Assembly: GCF_022370835.2 (NCBI RefSeq)
Contig: NZ_CP092365.1
Location: 2,046,001 to 2,110,000, forward strand
Direction of reading: 5' to 3'
Source of the DNA: Mycolicibacillus parakoreensis
Lineage (GTDB): Bacteria > Actinomycetota > Actinomycetes > Mycobacteriales > Mycobacteriaceae
Length of the DNA stretch: 64,000 nt
The notes under the pieces were generated by a model that worked only from the letters and a program-made list of their open reading frames with translations, did not search any database and was not told the DNA's origin. Below are positions 22,677 to 35,697 of the stretch, one piece after another. The stretch's first letter is position 1. The number at the start of each line of letters is the position of its first letter. The translations under genes were made by a program, and so were the position numbers.

Positions 22677-23486
22677 TCAGCCCAGGCGCGCGGCGTCGTC
22701 GCGCACCCGCTCCCCGGCCGCACGCAGCGCCGCGATGGAGGGCCCGGCCCGCAGCACCGCACGAGAGACCGCGGGCAGCAGCTGGGTCGCCCCGCCCAGG
22801 CCGGCGAGGGTCTCGATGCGCCCGCCCTGCGCGCCGACCCCGGGCACCAGCACCGGCCCGCCGAGGTCCCGCAGGTCCGGCGGCTCGGCAACGGTCGCCC
22901 CGACCACTACCCCGACATACCCGCCGGCGGCCGCCCGGTTCGCCGCAGCGGCGGCGTCGACGACGTGCTGGGCCACCGTGGCGCCGTCACCGGCGGCGGC
23001 CTGTTGCAGCGCACGCCCCTCCGGGTTGGAGGTGGCGGCCAGCACGAACACCCCCCGGTCGTGGGCGGCGGCCACCTCGAGCAGCGGCGTCAGCGACCCG
23101 AACCCCAGATACGGCGAGGCCGTGACCGCGTCGGCGGCCAGCGGGGAGTCCCCCGCCCAGGCCGCGGCGTAGGCGGCCATCGTGGAGCCGATGTCGCCGC
23201 GTTTGGCGTCGGCGAGCACCAGGACCCCCGCGCTGCGCAGCGCGGCGATGGTGTGCTCGAGCACCGTGTAGCCGGCCGCGCCATAGGACTCGAAGAACGC
23301 CACCTGCGGTTTGACCACCGCGAATCCGCTGAACGCGGCCACGCAGCGTTCGCAGAAGCGGGCCAGCCCGGCGGGGCTGACCGGCAGATCCCAGGCGCTG
23401 AGCAGCGCGGGATGCGGGTCGATGCCCACACACAGCGGTCCGCGCGCCGCGGTCGCCGCCGCCAGCCGGTCGGCGAATCCGGCCAC
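22677..23486 (-). CDS. pyrF: Orotidine-5'-phosphate decarboxylase
   Basis: OMP decarboxylase, type 2, about 269 residues, makes UMP. Motifs: [12 protein letters not shown] at the N-terminus, [13 protein letters not shown], and the catalytic [14 protein letters not shown] with the Asp-Lys-Asp triad. The start is GTG 23486 (VAGFADRL), 2 bp after the carB stop; the frame is open further upstream but inside carB. It is the last gene of the pyr operon. Confidence 0.96.
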   Translation of the reverse strand: MAGFADRLAAATAARGPLCVGIDPHPALLSAWDLPVSPAGLARFCERCVAAFSGFAVVKPQVAFFESYGAAGYTVLEHTIAALRSAGVLVLADAKRGDIGSTMAAYAAAWAGDSPLAADAVTASPYLGFGSLTPLLEVAAAHDRGVFVLAATSNPEGRALQQAAAGDGATVAQHVVDAAAAANRAAAGGYVGVVVGATVAEPPDLRDLGGPVLVPGVGAQGGRIETLAGLGGATQLLPAVSRAVLRAGPSIAALRAAGERVRDDAARLG

Positions 23487-23488
23487 CG

Positions 23489-26839
<3,351 letters not shown>

Positions 26840-26900
26840 CAGCGCCCTTCCCTTCCCGCGCAGGCGCGCGCAAAACCCGGCTGTCCGGCGGACGCGATGT

Positions 26901-28025
26901 TCACCGCTGTGCCGCCATCAACTCGACGAACTGGTCGAACAGGAACTCCGCGTCGTGCGGACCGGCCCCGGCCTCGGGGTGGTATTGCACCGAGAACGCC
27001 GAACCGTCCCGCAGTTTGACGCCCTCCACGACGCCGTCGTTGGCGCAGGTGTGGCTGACCACCGCCGGGCCGAAGGCGGTGTCGAAGCGTTGGCCGGCCT
27101 CCCCCTCCAGCGCGAAGCCGTGGTTGTGGGCGGTCACCGCGACCCGCCCGGTGGCGTGGTCGACGACCGGGATGTTGATGCCGTGGTGGCCGAAGACCAT
27201 CTTGTAGGTCGACAAGCCCAGCGCCCGGCCCAGAATCTGGTTGCCGAAACAGATCCCGAACAGCGGGATTCCGGCGGCGAGCACCTCGCGGGTGAGCGCC
27301 ACCAGATGGTCGGCGACCGCGGGGTCGCCGGGACCGTTGGACAAAAACACCCCGTCGGGGGCGTATTCGGTGAGCTCGGCGAAGGTGGTCGACGCCGGCA
27401 GCACCACGCTGCGGATGCCGCGGCGCGCGAAGTTGCCCTGGGTGCTGGTCTTGACCCCGAGATCCAGCCCGGCCACGGTGAACCGCGCCGGGGCCGACGG
27501 CTCCAGGATGTAGGGCTGCGCGGTGCTGACCTCGTCGGTCAGGTCCGCGCCGAGCATGGCGGGCTGGTCGCGCACCCGGGCCACCAGCTGCTCGGGATCG
27601 GCCAGGGCCGGACCGGAGAACACCCCGGCCTTCATCGAGCCGGCGCTGCGCAGATGCCGCACCACCGCGCGGGTGTCGATGCCGGCGATGCCGACGACGT
27701 CCTGGCGACGCAGCTCGTCGCCCAAGGTGGTGGTGGCCCGCCAGTTCGAGACCCGCGGGGACGGGTCGCGCACCGCGTAGCCGGCCACCCAGATGCGGTG
27801 TTCGCGGCTCTCGTTGTCCTCGTCGTTCCAGCCGGTGTTGCCGATCTGCGGGGCGGTCGCCACCACGATCTGACGGTGATAGCTCGGGTCGGTCAGCGTC
27901 TCCTGGTAGCCGGACATGCCGGTGTTGAACACCGCCTCCCCCAGGGTCTGGCCGACCGCGCCGAAGGCCGTGCCGGTGAAGACGCGCCCGTCCTCGAGCA
28001 CCAGTTGCGCGGTCACGGCGTTCAT
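26901..28025 (-). CDS. carA: Carbamoyl-phosphate synthase small subunit (glutaminase)
   Basis: The 374-residue CarA supplies ammonia to CarB. The N-terminal CPSase_sm domain starts [18 protein letters not shown]. The class I glutamine amidotransferase domain has the nucleophile Cys in [12 protein letters not shown] and the catalytic His in [16 protein letters not shown] 28025 overlaps the stop of the preceding membrane gene (ATGA). The frame is open upstream but that stretch belongs to the neighbour. Confidence 0.97.
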   Translation of the reverse strand: MNAVTAQLVLEDGRVFTGTAFGAVGQTLGEAVFNTGMSGYQETLTDPSYHRQIVVATAPQIGNTGWNDEDNESREHRIWVAGYAVRDPSPRVSNWRATTTLGDELRRQDVVGIAGIDTRAVVRHLRSAGSMKAGVFSGPALADPEQLVARVRDQPAMLGADLTDEVSTAQPYILEPSAPARFTVAGLDLGVKTSTQGNFARRGIRSVVLPASTTFAELTEYAPDGVFLSNGPGDPAVADHLVALTREVLAAGIPLFGICFGNQILGRALGLSTYKMVFGHHGINIPVVDHATGRVAVTAHNHGFALEGEAGQRFDTAFGPAVVSHTCANDGVVEGVKLRDGSAFSVQYHPEAGAGPHDAEFLFDQFVELMAAQR

Positions 28026-28534
28026 CGGGCCTCCTCGATCCACTGGGGGTAGCTGTCGCGGTTGTCGGCGCGGAATCCGGTGTCGATCTCGGTGCCCGAG
28101 GGCAGTCGCCACCGGATCGCCAGGATCGCCCCGTCGTGGTTCGCCGTGGGCACGGCCTTGCCGACCATGCCGCGTTCGGTGCGGATCGCGATCAGCCGCT
28201 CGCGCGGGATCCAGATGGGGTGCGCACCGCTGCGCTGCACCATGATTCCCTCCGGATAGCCGGTGACCACCGCGCGCGTCCGGTATCCGAGGTCGCCGAC
28301 GGCGACCCGGTCGTGCCAGCGCGGGCTGAGCGTGCAGCCGACGTAGAGCCCGCGCAGCGACGGAGCGGTCACCGCGCCGACGGTGTCGGGCACCGGCGGC
28401 AGCGTCCCGATCAGCTCGGCCTGCCGTGCCGCCCGGTTGCGCCAGCCGCGCATCATCAACTGGATGAGCCAGGTGACCAGCACCAGCAGCACGGCGGCGA
28501 AGATCAACGAGCCGATCAGGGTGGGGGTGTTCAC
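28022..28534 (-). CDS. Conserved membrane-anchored protein of the pyr operon (Rv1382-like)
   Basis: The 170-residue protein has one N-terminal transmembrane helix (about residues 7-29) and a soluble domain ([38 protein letters not shown]). It is always found between pyrC and carA in mycobacteria (Rv1382) but has no known function. It is coupled on both sides by 4-bp overlaps (GTGA at 28534-28531 and ATGA at 28025-28022), so it is made in step with the pathway enzymes. A membrane tether for the pathway is conceivable but unproven. Confidence 0.88.
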   Translation of the reverse strand: MNTPTLIGSLIFAAVLLVLVTWLIQLMMRGWRNRAARQAELIGTLPPVPDTVGAVTAPSLRGLYVGCTLSPRWHDRVAVGDLGYRTRAVVTGYPEGIMVQRSGAHPIWIPRERLIAIRTERGMVGKAVPTANHDGAILAIRWRLPSGTEIDTGFRADNRDSYPQWIEEAR

Positions 28535-29832
28535 ACCGGGCTCTTCCCGTTGCGGGCGGTGACCGTGCCGCGCAGCAGGGTGGCGGTCACGGTCGCGGGC
28601 AGCCGCAGCTGCTCATAGGGGGTGTTGGCCGACCGGCTGGCCAGCGCGTCGCCGGTCACCGTCCAGTGCGCGGCCGGGTCGACGACGGTGAGGTTGGCCG
28701 GCTCGCCGACCTCCAGCGGTCGGCCCTGGTCGGGAAGCCCCACGATGCGGGCCGGGTTCTCGCTCATCACCGCGGCCACCCCGCGCCAGTCGAGCAGGCC
28801 CGGCGCGACCATCGTCTCGGCGACCACCGACAGCGCGGTCTGCAGCCCCAGCATGCCCGGGCGGGCGGCGGCGAACTCGCAGCATTTCTCATGCTCGGCG
28901 TGCGGAGCGTGATCGGTGGCGACACAGTCGATCACCCCGTCGGCCAGGGCCCGGCGCAGCGCGGCGGTGTCGCCGGGCTCGCGCAGCGGCGGATTGACCC
29001 GGTTGCGCCCGTCGTAGCCGGCCAGGCGGGAGTCATCGAGCAGCAGATGGTGGGGGGTGACCTCGGCGGTGATCGCGATGCCCTGCGCCTTGGCCCATTT
29101 CAGGATCTCCACGGTGCCGGCGGTGGAGGCGTGGCAGATGTGGATGCGGGCCCCGGCGTCGCGGGCCAGCAGCGCGTCGCGGGCCACGATGGCCTCCTCG
29201 GCGGCGCGCGGCCAGCCGGTCAACCCGAGCCGGGCGGCGCGCGGACCTTCGTGGGCGACCGCGCCGACGGTCAGGCGCGGCTCCTCGGCGTGCTGGGCGA
29301 TGAGCACCCCCAGGCCGGTCGCGTACTCCAGGGCACGGCGCATCACCAGCGGGTCGGCCACGCAGAGCCCGTCGTCGGAGAACATCCGCACGCCGGCGGC
29401 GCCGGCGGCCATCATGCCCATCTCGGTGAGCTCGGTGCCGCCGAGTCCGACGGTCACCGCCCCGACCGGGTGGACATCGACGAGCCCGACCCGCTGGCCG
29501 CGGGCCCAGACGTGGTCGGTGACCACCGGGGAGTCGGCCACCGGGGTGGTGTTGGCCATCGCGAAGACCGCGGTGTAGCCGCCCAGGGCGGCGGCCGCCG
29601 AGCCGGTCTCGATGTCCTCGGCGTATTCGCGGCCGGGCTCGCGCAGATGGGTGTGCAGGTCGACCAGACCGGGCAGCAGCACCTGGCCGGACGCCTCGAT
29701 CACCGTGGTGCGCCGATCCTCGGCGCGCGCGGTCAGGTCGGTGTCGATCTCGGCGATCTGCCCGTCGGCGACGTAGACGTCGACCGGGTCGCCGGTGCCG
29801 TAGCGGCGCACGCCGCGGATCACCACACTCAC
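28531..29832 (-). CDS. pyrC: Dihydroorotase
   Basis: The 433-residue class I dihydroorotase cyclises carbamoyl aspartate. Motifs: metal-binding [14 protein letters not shown], the His region [23 protein letters not shown], and [14 protein letters not shown] with the catalytic Asp. GTG 29832 lies in a GTGA overlap with the pyrB stop; the frame is open through pyrB but that is a shadow. Confidence 0.97.
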   Translation of the reverse strand: MSVVIRGVRRYGTGDPVDVYVADGQIAEIDTDLTARAEDRRTTVIEASGQVLLPGLVDLHTHLREPGREYAEDIETGSAAAALGGYTAVFAMANTTPVADSPVVTDHVWARGQRVGLVDVHPVGAVTVGLGGTELTEMGMMAAGAAGVRMFSDDGLCVADPLVMRRALEYATGLGVLIAQHAEEPRLTVGAVAHEGPRAARLGLTGWPRAAEEAIVARDALLARDAGARIHICHASTAGTVEILKWAKAQGIAITAEVTPHHLLLDDSRLAGYDGRNRVNPPLREPGDTAALRRALADGVIDCVATDHAPHAEHEKCCEFAAARPGMLGLQTALSVVAETMVAPGLLDWRGVAAVMSENPARIVGLPDQGRPLEVGEPANLTVVDPAAHWTVTGDALASRSANTPYEQLRLPATVTATLLRGTVTARNGKSPV

Positions 29833-30788
29833 AGCGCCACCGCCGTTCCGGTGCCGACCAGCAGGTGGAACAGCACCGCCATGCGCACCTGCACCCCGTT
29901 GGCGACCTGCTGCAGCACCGCTGAGCGCGCCGAGTCGGCCACCGACGAGGTGATCTCCATGCCGCGCAGCATCGGCCCCGGGTGCAGCACCGCGGCGTGG
30001 TCGGCCAGCAGCGCGGCGCGCTGTTCGGAGAGCCCGTAGCGCACCGAATACTCCCGCGGCGACGGGAAGAAACCGCCGGTCATCCGTTCCGCCTGGACCC
30101 GCAGCATCAGCACCGCGTCGGCGGCGGGCAGCTCGGCGTCGAGGTCGTAGCTGATCGTCACCGGCCACTCGCCCACCCCGACCGGCAGCAGGGTGGGCGG
30201 GGCGACCAGCACCACCTCCGCGCCGAGGGTCGCCAGCAGCATCACGTTGGAGCGGGCCACCCGGCTGTGCAGGATGTCGCCGACGATGACCACGCGCCGC
30301 CCGGCGATCCCGCCGAGGCGTTGCCGCAGCGTCAACGCGTCCAGCAGCGCCTGGGTGGGGTGCTCGTGGGTGCCGTCCCCGGCGTTGATCACCGCCGGGC
30401 CCCCGCCCTCGGCGGTGTCGGCGCCGGTCCACTCGGCCAGCAGCTGCGCGGCCCCCGAGGCGGGGTGGCGGATGATCAGCGCATCGGCACCGGCGGCGCG
30501 CAGGGTGTGGGCGGTGTCGCGCAGCGACTCGCCCTTGCCCACCGAGGATCCGCTGGCCGCGACGTTGATCACGTCGGCGCTCATCCACTTGCCGGCCACC
30601 TCGAACGAGACCCGGGTGCGGGTGGAGTTCTCGTAGAACATCGTGATGAGGGTCCGCCCGCGCAGGGTGGGCAGCTTTTTGACGTCGCGGCCCAGCAACG
30701 CCTCGGCGAACCGGTCGGCATCGTCGAGGATCGCGGTGGCCTCCTCGGCGCTGAGGTCCTCGGCGGCCAGCAGGTGGCGGCGGGTCAT
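29829..30788 (-). CDS. pyrB: Aspartate carbamoyltransferase catalytic subunit
   Basis: The 319-residue enzyme condenses carbamoyl phosphate with aspartate. The carbamoyl-phosphate loop reads [13 protein letters not shown], followed by [11 protein letters not shown] and [12 protein letters not shown]. No regulatory subunit (pyrI) is present, as usual in actinobacteria. Its ATG overlaps the pyrR stop by 4 bp. Confidence 0.98.
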   Translation of the reverse strand: MTRRHLLAAEDLSAEEATAILDDADRFAEALLGRDVKKLPTLRGRTLITMFYENSTRTRVSFEVAGKWMSADVINVAASGSSVGKGESLRDTAHTLRAAGADALIIRHPASGAAQLLAEWTGADTAEGGGPAVINAGDGTHEHPTQALLDALTLRQRLGGIAGRRVVIVGDILHSRVARSNVMLLATLGAEVVLVAPPTLLPVGVGEWPVTISYDLDAELPAADAVLMLRVQAERMTGGFFPSPREYSVRYGLSEQRAALLADHAAVLHPGPMLRGMEITSSVADSARSAVLQQVANGVQVRMAVLFHLLVGTGTAVAL

Positions 30789-31363
30789 GCCGGCACCTCC
30801 CGCGAGATCATCACCGCGTCACGGCCGTCGGGTTCGGCCAACAGCACGTGCACGCTCTCGCTGCGGGCAGTCGGGATGTTCTTGCCGACGTAGTCGGCGC
30901 GCACCGGGAGTTCGCGGTGGCCGCGGTCGACGAGCACCGCCAGCTGCACCGCGGCGGGGCGGCCCTGGTCGCGCAGCGCGTCGAGGGCCGCGCGCACCGA
31001 GCGGCCCGCGTAGAGCACGTCGTCGACGAGGATCACCAGCGCGTCGTCGATGCCGGTGGCGGGGATCGAGGTGGCCGCCAGCGGTCGCGGCGGTTTGATC
31101 ATCAGATCGTCGCGGTACAGGGTGATGTCCAAAGAGCCGTGCGCCACCTGCACACCGCAGAACTCGGCGATCCGGGCGGCCAGCCGGGCCGCCAGCGTCA
31201 CCCCGCGGGTCGGGATGCCCAGCAACACCACCGGCGGCCGCGATTCGCTCGGGTCGTCCAGCGCGGTCTTCTCGATGATCTGATGCGCGATACGCGAGAC
31301 GGTACGGCCCACATCGGCCGCAGACATCAGTTCCCGCAGCTCCCGATCGCCGGCAGTGCCCAT
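30785..31363 (-). CDS. pyrR: Pyrimidine operon regulator PyrR / uracil phosphoribosyltransferase
   Basis: The 192-residue PyrR has the PRTase fold with the PRPP loop [18 protein letters not shown] and an N-terminal GIPTRG element. It binds a hairpin in pyr mRNA in response to UMP. In mycobacteria it has been shown to block translation rather than to attenuate transcription. ATG 31363 (MGTAGDRE) matches orthologues; GGAGG lies 12 nt upstream. It is the first gene of the operon and should control its own mRNA through the hairpin at 31384-31401. Confidence 0.96.
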   Translation of the reverse strand: MGTAGDRELRELMSAADVGRTVSRIAHQIIEKTALDDPSESRPPVVLLGIPTRGVTLAARLAARIAEFCGVQVAHGSLDITLYRDDLMIKPPRPLAATSIPATGIDDALVILVDDVLYAGRSVRAALDALRDQGRPAAVQLAVLVDRGHRELPVRADYVGKNIPTARSESVHVLLAEPDGRDAVMISREVPA

Positions 31364-31383
31364 GCGGTGTCCTGACCTCCTTC

Positions 31384-31401
31384 TCCGCCTCACGGGACGG
31401 A
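31384..31401 (-). promoter_or_regulatory. Predicted PyrR-binding hairpin in the pyr leader
   Basis: On the minus strand the leader reads TCCGTCCCGTGAGGCGGA. It contains UCCCGUGAGGC, which fits the PyrR-recognition loop consensus (UCCNGNGAGGY), flanked by complementary TCCG and CGGA arms. The pyrR ribosome-binding site GGAGG follows 5 nt after the hairpin, so bound PyrR could occlude ribosomes. The match is by eye. Confidence 0.75.
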
Positions 31402-31478
31402 TCGTTAAAGGATGTCGTATCGCCGCGAAGCCTAGCATCCCGGCGCGTGCGCGACCGGCGCGGCGCGGTGCGGCGCGC

Positions 31479-33056
31479 TCAGCGGTCGTCGCGGTAGCCC
31501 GACCAGTCGATCCCGGCGAGTTCGGCGACCGGCTTGTGCCAACTCGCCAGGTCGTCGCGGCCGAACCCCGCGAGGTGATCGTGCCCGCAGGCCCGCGCCA
31601 TCACCTGCATCAAGACGGTGGTGGCGGCGAGGAACGTGGCCAACCGGTCGGCGGAGACGTCGACGTCCAGGCGGGCGCGCAGCGCCGGATCCTGGGTGGC
31701 GACTCCTGATGGGCACAGGTTGGTGTTGCAGATCCGCGCGCCCACACACCCCACCGCCTGAATCGCCGAATTGGCCACTGCGATGCCGTCGGCGCCCAGG
31801 GCGAGCGCCTTGACGAAGTCGGTGTGGGTGCGCAGCCCACCGGTGATGATCAGCGTGACCCGCCCGCTGGCGCCCAACGCGTCGAGGCAGCGGCGGGCGC
31901 GCGCCAACGCCGGGATCGTCGGCACCGAGATGTGGTCGCGGAACATCAGCGGCGCGTCACCGGTGCCGCCACCGCGGCCGTCGAGGATGATGTAGTCCGC
32001 GCCGGCCCGTACCGCGAACTCGATGTCGCGCTCGATGTGTTGGGCGCTGAGCTTGAACCCGACCGGTATGCCGCCGCTGACCTCCCGCACATGCGCGGCG
32101 AACCGCGCGAAGTCGTCGACGGTGTGCAGATCGGTGAAAGTCGGCGGCGAGTCGGCGTTGCGTCCCTCGGGCAGGCCCCGGATCTCGGCGATGCGCCCCA
32201 CCACCTTGTTGCCCGGCAGGTGCCCGCCGGTGCCGGTTTTGGCGGCCTGCCCGCCCTTGAAGTGAAAGGCCTGCACCAGCGCCAACAGCTCGTCGCGGTA
32301 GCCGAACCCGGCCGAGCCGTACTCCAGCAGGTAGCGGCTGCTGGCCTGCTGCTCCTCGGGCAGCATCCCGCCCTCCCCCGAGCAGATGCCGGTGCCGGCC
32401 TGCTCGGCGCCGCGGGCCAGCGCCAGTTTGGCTTCCTCGGACAGCGCGCCGAAACTCATGTCGCTGACCAGCAGCGGGATCTGCAGTTCCAACGGCTTGC
32501 GGGCCTCGGGACCGATCACCAGACCGGTGCCGACCGGTACGTCCTCCAGCAGCGGCTGGCGTGCCAGTTGCGCGGTCATCAGCTGGATGTCGTCCCAGTC
32601 CGGGAGCTCGCTGCGCGGCACCCCCATCGCGCCCATCTCGCCGTAGGCGCCGAGGGTGCTCAGTCCCTCGCGGGCCAGCCGGTGGATGAACGCCACGGTG
32701 GGTTCTTCCGGGGTGGGCCGCGCCTCGGGGGCCCGGGACCGGCGGTCCGACCGGTCATCGGAGTCGTCGGAGTCGTCGGAGTCACCGTCGAGGGCGAACT
32801 CGCGGCCCACCATCGCGTCGGGGACCCGGGTGTGGTGCCCATCGCAGAACGGCGCATCCCGGGTTTGTTTGCACTGACACAGCCACGCCTCGCCGTCCTT
32901 CTCGGCGGTGAACGCGACCGGCGTGAACCCGGTGCCGCGGTGCGAGCCGTCGCAGAACGGTTGGTTCGCCGAGCGCCCACACCGGCACCAATGGTATTCG
33001 CGGTCGGCCTCCAATTCGACGGCGATCGGCTTATTCTCTGCGACAACAGGTTTCAC
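31479..33056 (-). CDS. Double CDGSH iron-sulfur domain fused to a glutamate-synthase FMN domain
   Basis: The 525-residue protein begins with two CDGSH-type [2Fe-2S] motifs: Cys24-Cys26-Cys35-His39 (ending CDGSH) and Cys60-Cys62-Cys71-His75 (ending CDGHH). An Asp/Ser/Arg linker (residues 90-104) follows. The rest is the FMN-binding glutamate synthase (GltB central) barrel, with [20 protein letters not shown] and the [3Fe-4S] Cys set in [12 protein letters not shown]. The glutaminase domain of real GltB is absent, so this is not a complete glutamate synthase; an iron-sulfur flavoprotein oxidoreductase is more likely. GTG 33056 has AAGGAGG 6 nt upstream. Confidence 0.9.
   Translation of the reverse strand: MKPVVAENKPIAVELEADREYHWCRCGRSANQPFCDGSHRGTGFTPVAFTAEKDGEAWLCQCKQTRDAPFCDGHHTRVPDAMVGREFALDGDSDDSDDSDDRSDRRSRAPEARPTPEEPTVAFIHRLAREGLSTLGAYGEMGAMGVPRSELPDWDDIQLMTAQLARQPLLEDVPVGTGLVIGPEARKPLELQIPLLVSDMSFGALSEEAKLALARGAEQAGTGICSGEGGMLPEEQQASSRYLLEYGSAGFGYRDELLALVQAFHFKGGQAAKTGTGGHLPGNKVVGRIAEIRGLPEGRNADSPPTFTDLHTVDDFARFAAHVREVSGGIPVGFKLSAQHIERDIEFAVRAGADYIILDGRGGGTGDAPLMFRDHISVPTIPALARARRCLDALGASGRVTLIITGGLRTHTDFVKALALGADGIAVANSAIQAVGCVGARICNTNLCPSGVATQDPALRARLDVDVSADRLATFLAATTVLMQVMARACGHDHLAGFGRDDLASWHKPVAELAGIDWSGYRDDR
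32761..32787. repeat. Three 9-bp tandem repeats encoding an Asp-Asp-Ser linker
   Basis: GAGTCGTCG occurs twice head to tail (32761-32778), followed by the variant GAGTCACCG (32779-32787), inside the linker of the CDGSH/GltB fusion gene. The unit is a multiple of three, so slippage would change linker length without a frameshift. Confidence 0.75.
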
Positions 33057-33167
33057 CGGAATCCTCCTTCGGGCATGCCGGTCGACGCGGTGGGGCTGTC
33101 GGCCGCAGCGTAACAACGTTGACCACTGCCCGCCCCGGTATCGTCGAACGGCTCAGCATCCGGCGAC

Positions 33168-33173
33168 TACGCT
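33168..33173 (+). promoter_or_regulatory. Predicted -10 (TACGCT) of a leaderless methyltransferase transcript
   Basis: TACGCT is followed by 7 nt (GGCAGCG) and ATG 33181, with no Shine-Dalgarno sequence. It should drive the methyltransferase and the serine hydrolase behind it. Confidence 0.6.
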
Positions 33174-33180
33174 GGCAGCG

Positions 33181-33825
33181 ATGACAGAGCCGAAGCGCCC
33201 CCGACTGGATTTCGACGCGTTCTACCGCGGTGAGGCCCCGGCCGACGGCGTGGCGGCGACGTCCACGGTTCCGTGGGACACCAAGGCGCCCAAGGAGAAC
33301 GTGATCGAATGGTGCTCGCAGGGTCTGGTCGGCGGTGACGTGCTTGACGTCGGGTGCGGGCTCGGCGACAACGCCGTCTACCTGGCGCGGCAGGGCTTCA
33401 CGGTGACCGGGGTGGACATCTCCCCCACCGCGTTACGCATCGCGGCGGGTCGAGCAGCCGACGCCGGCATCGACGTCGGCTTCGCGGTGGCCGACGCCAC
33501 CGTTCTCCAGGGGTACACCGCGGCGTTCGACACCGTGGTCGACTCGGGCATGTTCCACTGCCTCGCCGACGGCGACCGCCGCGCCTACCTGGCGGCCGCG
33601 CGCCGCGCCACCCGCGGCGGTGCCCGGCTGCTGCTGTCATGTTTCTCCGACGCCAACCCCGCCGACCCGACGCGCCCGGTGCCCGACGTCGCCGAGGCGT
33701 ACCTGCGCGAGGTGCTCCCCGCGGCGGGCTGGCAGGTCGTGTCGGTGACCCCGGCGACGGTGCGCCGCGACGGGTGGGGCGGCGACATGCATTTTTTCTA
33801 CGTGCACGCGCGGCGAAAGGATTGA
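33181..33825 (+). CDS. Class I SAM-dependent methyltransferase
   Basis: The 214-residue protein has a Rossmann methyltransferase core: motif [18 protein letters not shown] near residue 55, then [13 protein letters not shown], and [10 protein letters not shown] as motif IV. The N-terminal [10 protein letters not shown]...VPWDT pattern is shared with small-molecule methyltransferases of the thiopurine/quinone-like group in mycobacteria. The substrate cannot be deduced. It is followed after 4 bp by a beta-lactamase-fold hydrolase, forming a two-gene unit. Confidence 0.85.
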   Translation: MTEPKRPRLDFDAFYRGEAPADGVAATSTVPWDTKAPKENVIEWCSQGLVGGDVLDVGCGLGDNAVYLARQGFTVTGVDISPTALRIAAGRAADAGIDVGFAVADATVLQGYTAAFDTVVDSGMFHCLADGDRRAYLAAARRATRGGARLLLSCFSDANPADPTRPVPDVAEAYLREVLPAAGWQVVSVTPATVRRDGWGGDMHFFYVHARRKD

Positions 33826-33829
33826 CCCG

Positions 33830-35038
33830 ATGAACCTCGAGGCCAACCGCGCGCCGATCGCCGAGGCGTGCGACGCCGGACTGCTGGCCGGGGCGGTGAC
33901 CGTGGTGTGGCAGCGCGGCAGGGTGCTGCAGGTCAACGAGATCGGCTATCGCGACGTCGCCGCCGGGCTGCCCATGACCGGCGACACCGTGTTCCGGATC
34001 GCCTCGATGACCAAACCGGTCACGGTGGCCGCCGCCATGCGGTTGGTCGACGCCGGCCGGTTGGCGCTCGATGATCCGATCACCCGCTGGGTCCCGGAGT
34101 TCGCCCGGATGTCGGTGCTCGCCGACCCGGCCGGCCCGCTGGACGCGGTGCGCCCAGCCGAGCGACCGCTGACCGTCGAGGATCTGATGACCCATCGGGC
34201 CGGGCTGGCCTACGGGTTCACCGTGACCGGACCGATCGCCCAAGCGTATCGCCGGCTGCCGTTCGGTCGGGGTCCGGACGCCTGGATCGCGGCGCTGGCC
34301 GAGTTGCCGCTGGTGCACCAGCCCGGTGCGCGCATGACCTACGGCCACGGTAGCGACGTGCTCGGCGTGCTGATCTCGCGCGTCGAGGACAAACCGGTCG
34401 CCGAGGTCCTCGCCGAGCAGATCCTGGAACCGGTCGGCATGGGCGACACCGGTTTTCATCTCGACCCGGCTCAGCGGGCGCGGGCGGCCACGATGTACGG
34501 CCTCGACCGCTCGCACCGGTTGCGCGACGACGTGATGGGGCCGCCGCCCATCACCCCGCCGCCGTTCCCCAACGCCGGCGGCGGACTGTGGTCGACCGCC
34601 GAGGACTATCTGCGGTTCGCGCGGATGCTGTTGGCCGACGGCGTGATCGACGGCCACCGGGTGCTCTCGTCGCAATCCGTGGCGCTGATGCGCACCGACC
34701 GGCTCACCGCCGAACAGAAGCGGCACCCGTTTCTGGGCGCGCCGTTCTGGCAGGGACGGGGGTTCGGGTTGAACCTGTCGGTGGTGACCGACCCGGCCCG
34801 CTCACGACCGCTGTACGGCCCCGGCGCGGCCGGCACGTTCAGCTGGCCCGGCGCCTACGGCACCTGGTGGCAGGCCGACCCGTCGGCCGAGCTGATTCTG
34901 CTGTATTTGGTGCAGAATCAGCCGACGCTGTCGGCGTCGGCGGCCGCCGCGGTCGCGGGTAACACCTCGATCGCCGCACTGCAGACCGCCCAGCCGAAAT
35001 TCGTGCACCGCACCTACCGCGCGCTCGACCTGCTCTGA
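33830..35038 (+). CDS. Serine hydrolase of the beta-lactamase/esterase (class C-like) family
   Basis: The 402-residue protein has the beta-lactamase fold with SxxK (SMTK, about residue 60) and a Tyr motif (YGHGSD, about residue 168), in the positions of the class C/EstB SxxK-YxN pair. There is no signal peptide, so it is probably a cytosolic carboxylesterase or transesterase rather than an antibiotic-resistance enzyme. ATG 33830 has AAAGGA 8 nt upstream and follows the methyltransferase by 4 bp, so the two are co-transcribed. It converges on the azoreductase gene. Confidence 0.85.
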   Translation: MNLEANRAPIAEACDAGLLAGAVTVVWQRGRVLQVNEIGYRDVAAGLPMTGDTVFRIASMTKPVTVAAAMRLVDAGRLALDDPITRWVPEFARMSVLADPAGPLDAVRPAERPLTVEDLMTHRAGLAYGFTVTGPIAQAYRRLPFGRGPDAWIAALAELPLVHQPGARMTYGHGSDVLGVLISRVEDKPVAEVLAEQILEPVGMGDTGFHLDPAQRARAATMYGLDRSHRLRDDVMGPPPITPPPFPNAGGGLWSTAEDYLRFARMLLADGVIDGHRVLSSQSVALMRTDRLTAEQKRHPFLGAPFWQGRGFGLNLSVVTDPARSRPLYGPGAAGTFSWPGAYGTWWQADPSAELILLYLVQNQPTLSASAAAAVAGNTSIAALQTAQPKFVHRTYRALDLL

Positions 35039-35057
35039 GCGCCGATCGGTTCACCGC

Positions 35058-35681
35058 TCACCACGTGGCTCCCGCGGCGCGCGCGGTCTCCAACGATTCG
35101 GCGTGCATCGCCTCGCGCTCCTCGGGCGACCACCTGGTGGTCGGTTCCACCACCAAAGTGGTGACGTCGTAGCCAAGGAAGCCGAAAATGTACTCCAGAT
35201 AGGGGCGTTGGAAGTCCTGCAGTTCGGGATGGCGACCGTCGTAGGCGCTTGAGCGGGTCAGAATCAACTGCGCCGGCTTGCCGGTTCCCAGGGTGCCGAC
35301 ATGCTCACCGCGCTCGTTGAGCGTGAAGCTCACCCCCGGTTGCACGACGATGTCGATCCATGCCTTCAGGGCATGCGGCACATGCCAATTCCACATCGGC
35401 GAGGAGACCACCACCCGGTCGAAGCCGCGGACCCGCTCCACCTCGTCGAGCACCTGCGCCCATGCCGCCTCCTGCGCGTCGGTGCGCTGCTCGCCGTACA
35501 GAGGCGCGAACTTGGCGATGGCCGCGTCCCTGCCGAACCGCAGGAGGTCCTCAGACCACACCGAGAACCGTTCGACCTGCCCGACCGCGTCCGGTGGCGC
35601 GGCCGCCAGGAAAGTCTCGGCCATCGCCGACGACAGCGATCGGTCTTGTTTCGGGCTGGCTTCCACCCAGAGTGTTTTCAC
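35058..35681 (-). CDS. FMN-dependent NADH-azoreductase / quinone oxidoreductase family
   Basis: The 207-residue flavodoxin-fold protein is of the AzoR type. An FMN-phosphate loop follows the first strand (LWVEASPKQDRSLSSAMA), SPMWNWHVPHALKAWIDIVV is the FMN/substrate motif, and there is a GTLGTGKPAQLILT loop. AzoR enzymes reduce quinones and azo compounds with NADH. It starts with GTG 35681, 16 bp after the stop of the acyl-CoA-dehydrogenase-like gene and behind GGAGG, so the two form an operon under the TetR-type operator. Confidence 0.9.
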   Translation of the reverse strand: MKTLWVEASPKQDRSLSSAMAETFLAAAPPDAVGQVERFSVWSEDLLRFGRDAAIAKFAPLYGEQRTDAQEAAWAQVLDEVERVRGFDRVVVSSPMWNWHVPHALKAWIDIVVQPGVSFTLNERGEHVGTLGTGKPAQLILTRSSAYDGRHPELQDFQRPYLEYIFGFLGYDVTTLVVEPTTRWSPEEREAMHAESLETARAAGATW

Positions 35682-35697
35682 GACGCGGGTTTCCTCC

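Noticed and set aside
33830..35038. An antibiotic-resistance beta-lactamase
   Set aside because: SxxK and Tyr motifs are present, but there is no signal peptide and it is paired with a methyltransferase, so a cytosolic esterase-type role fits better.
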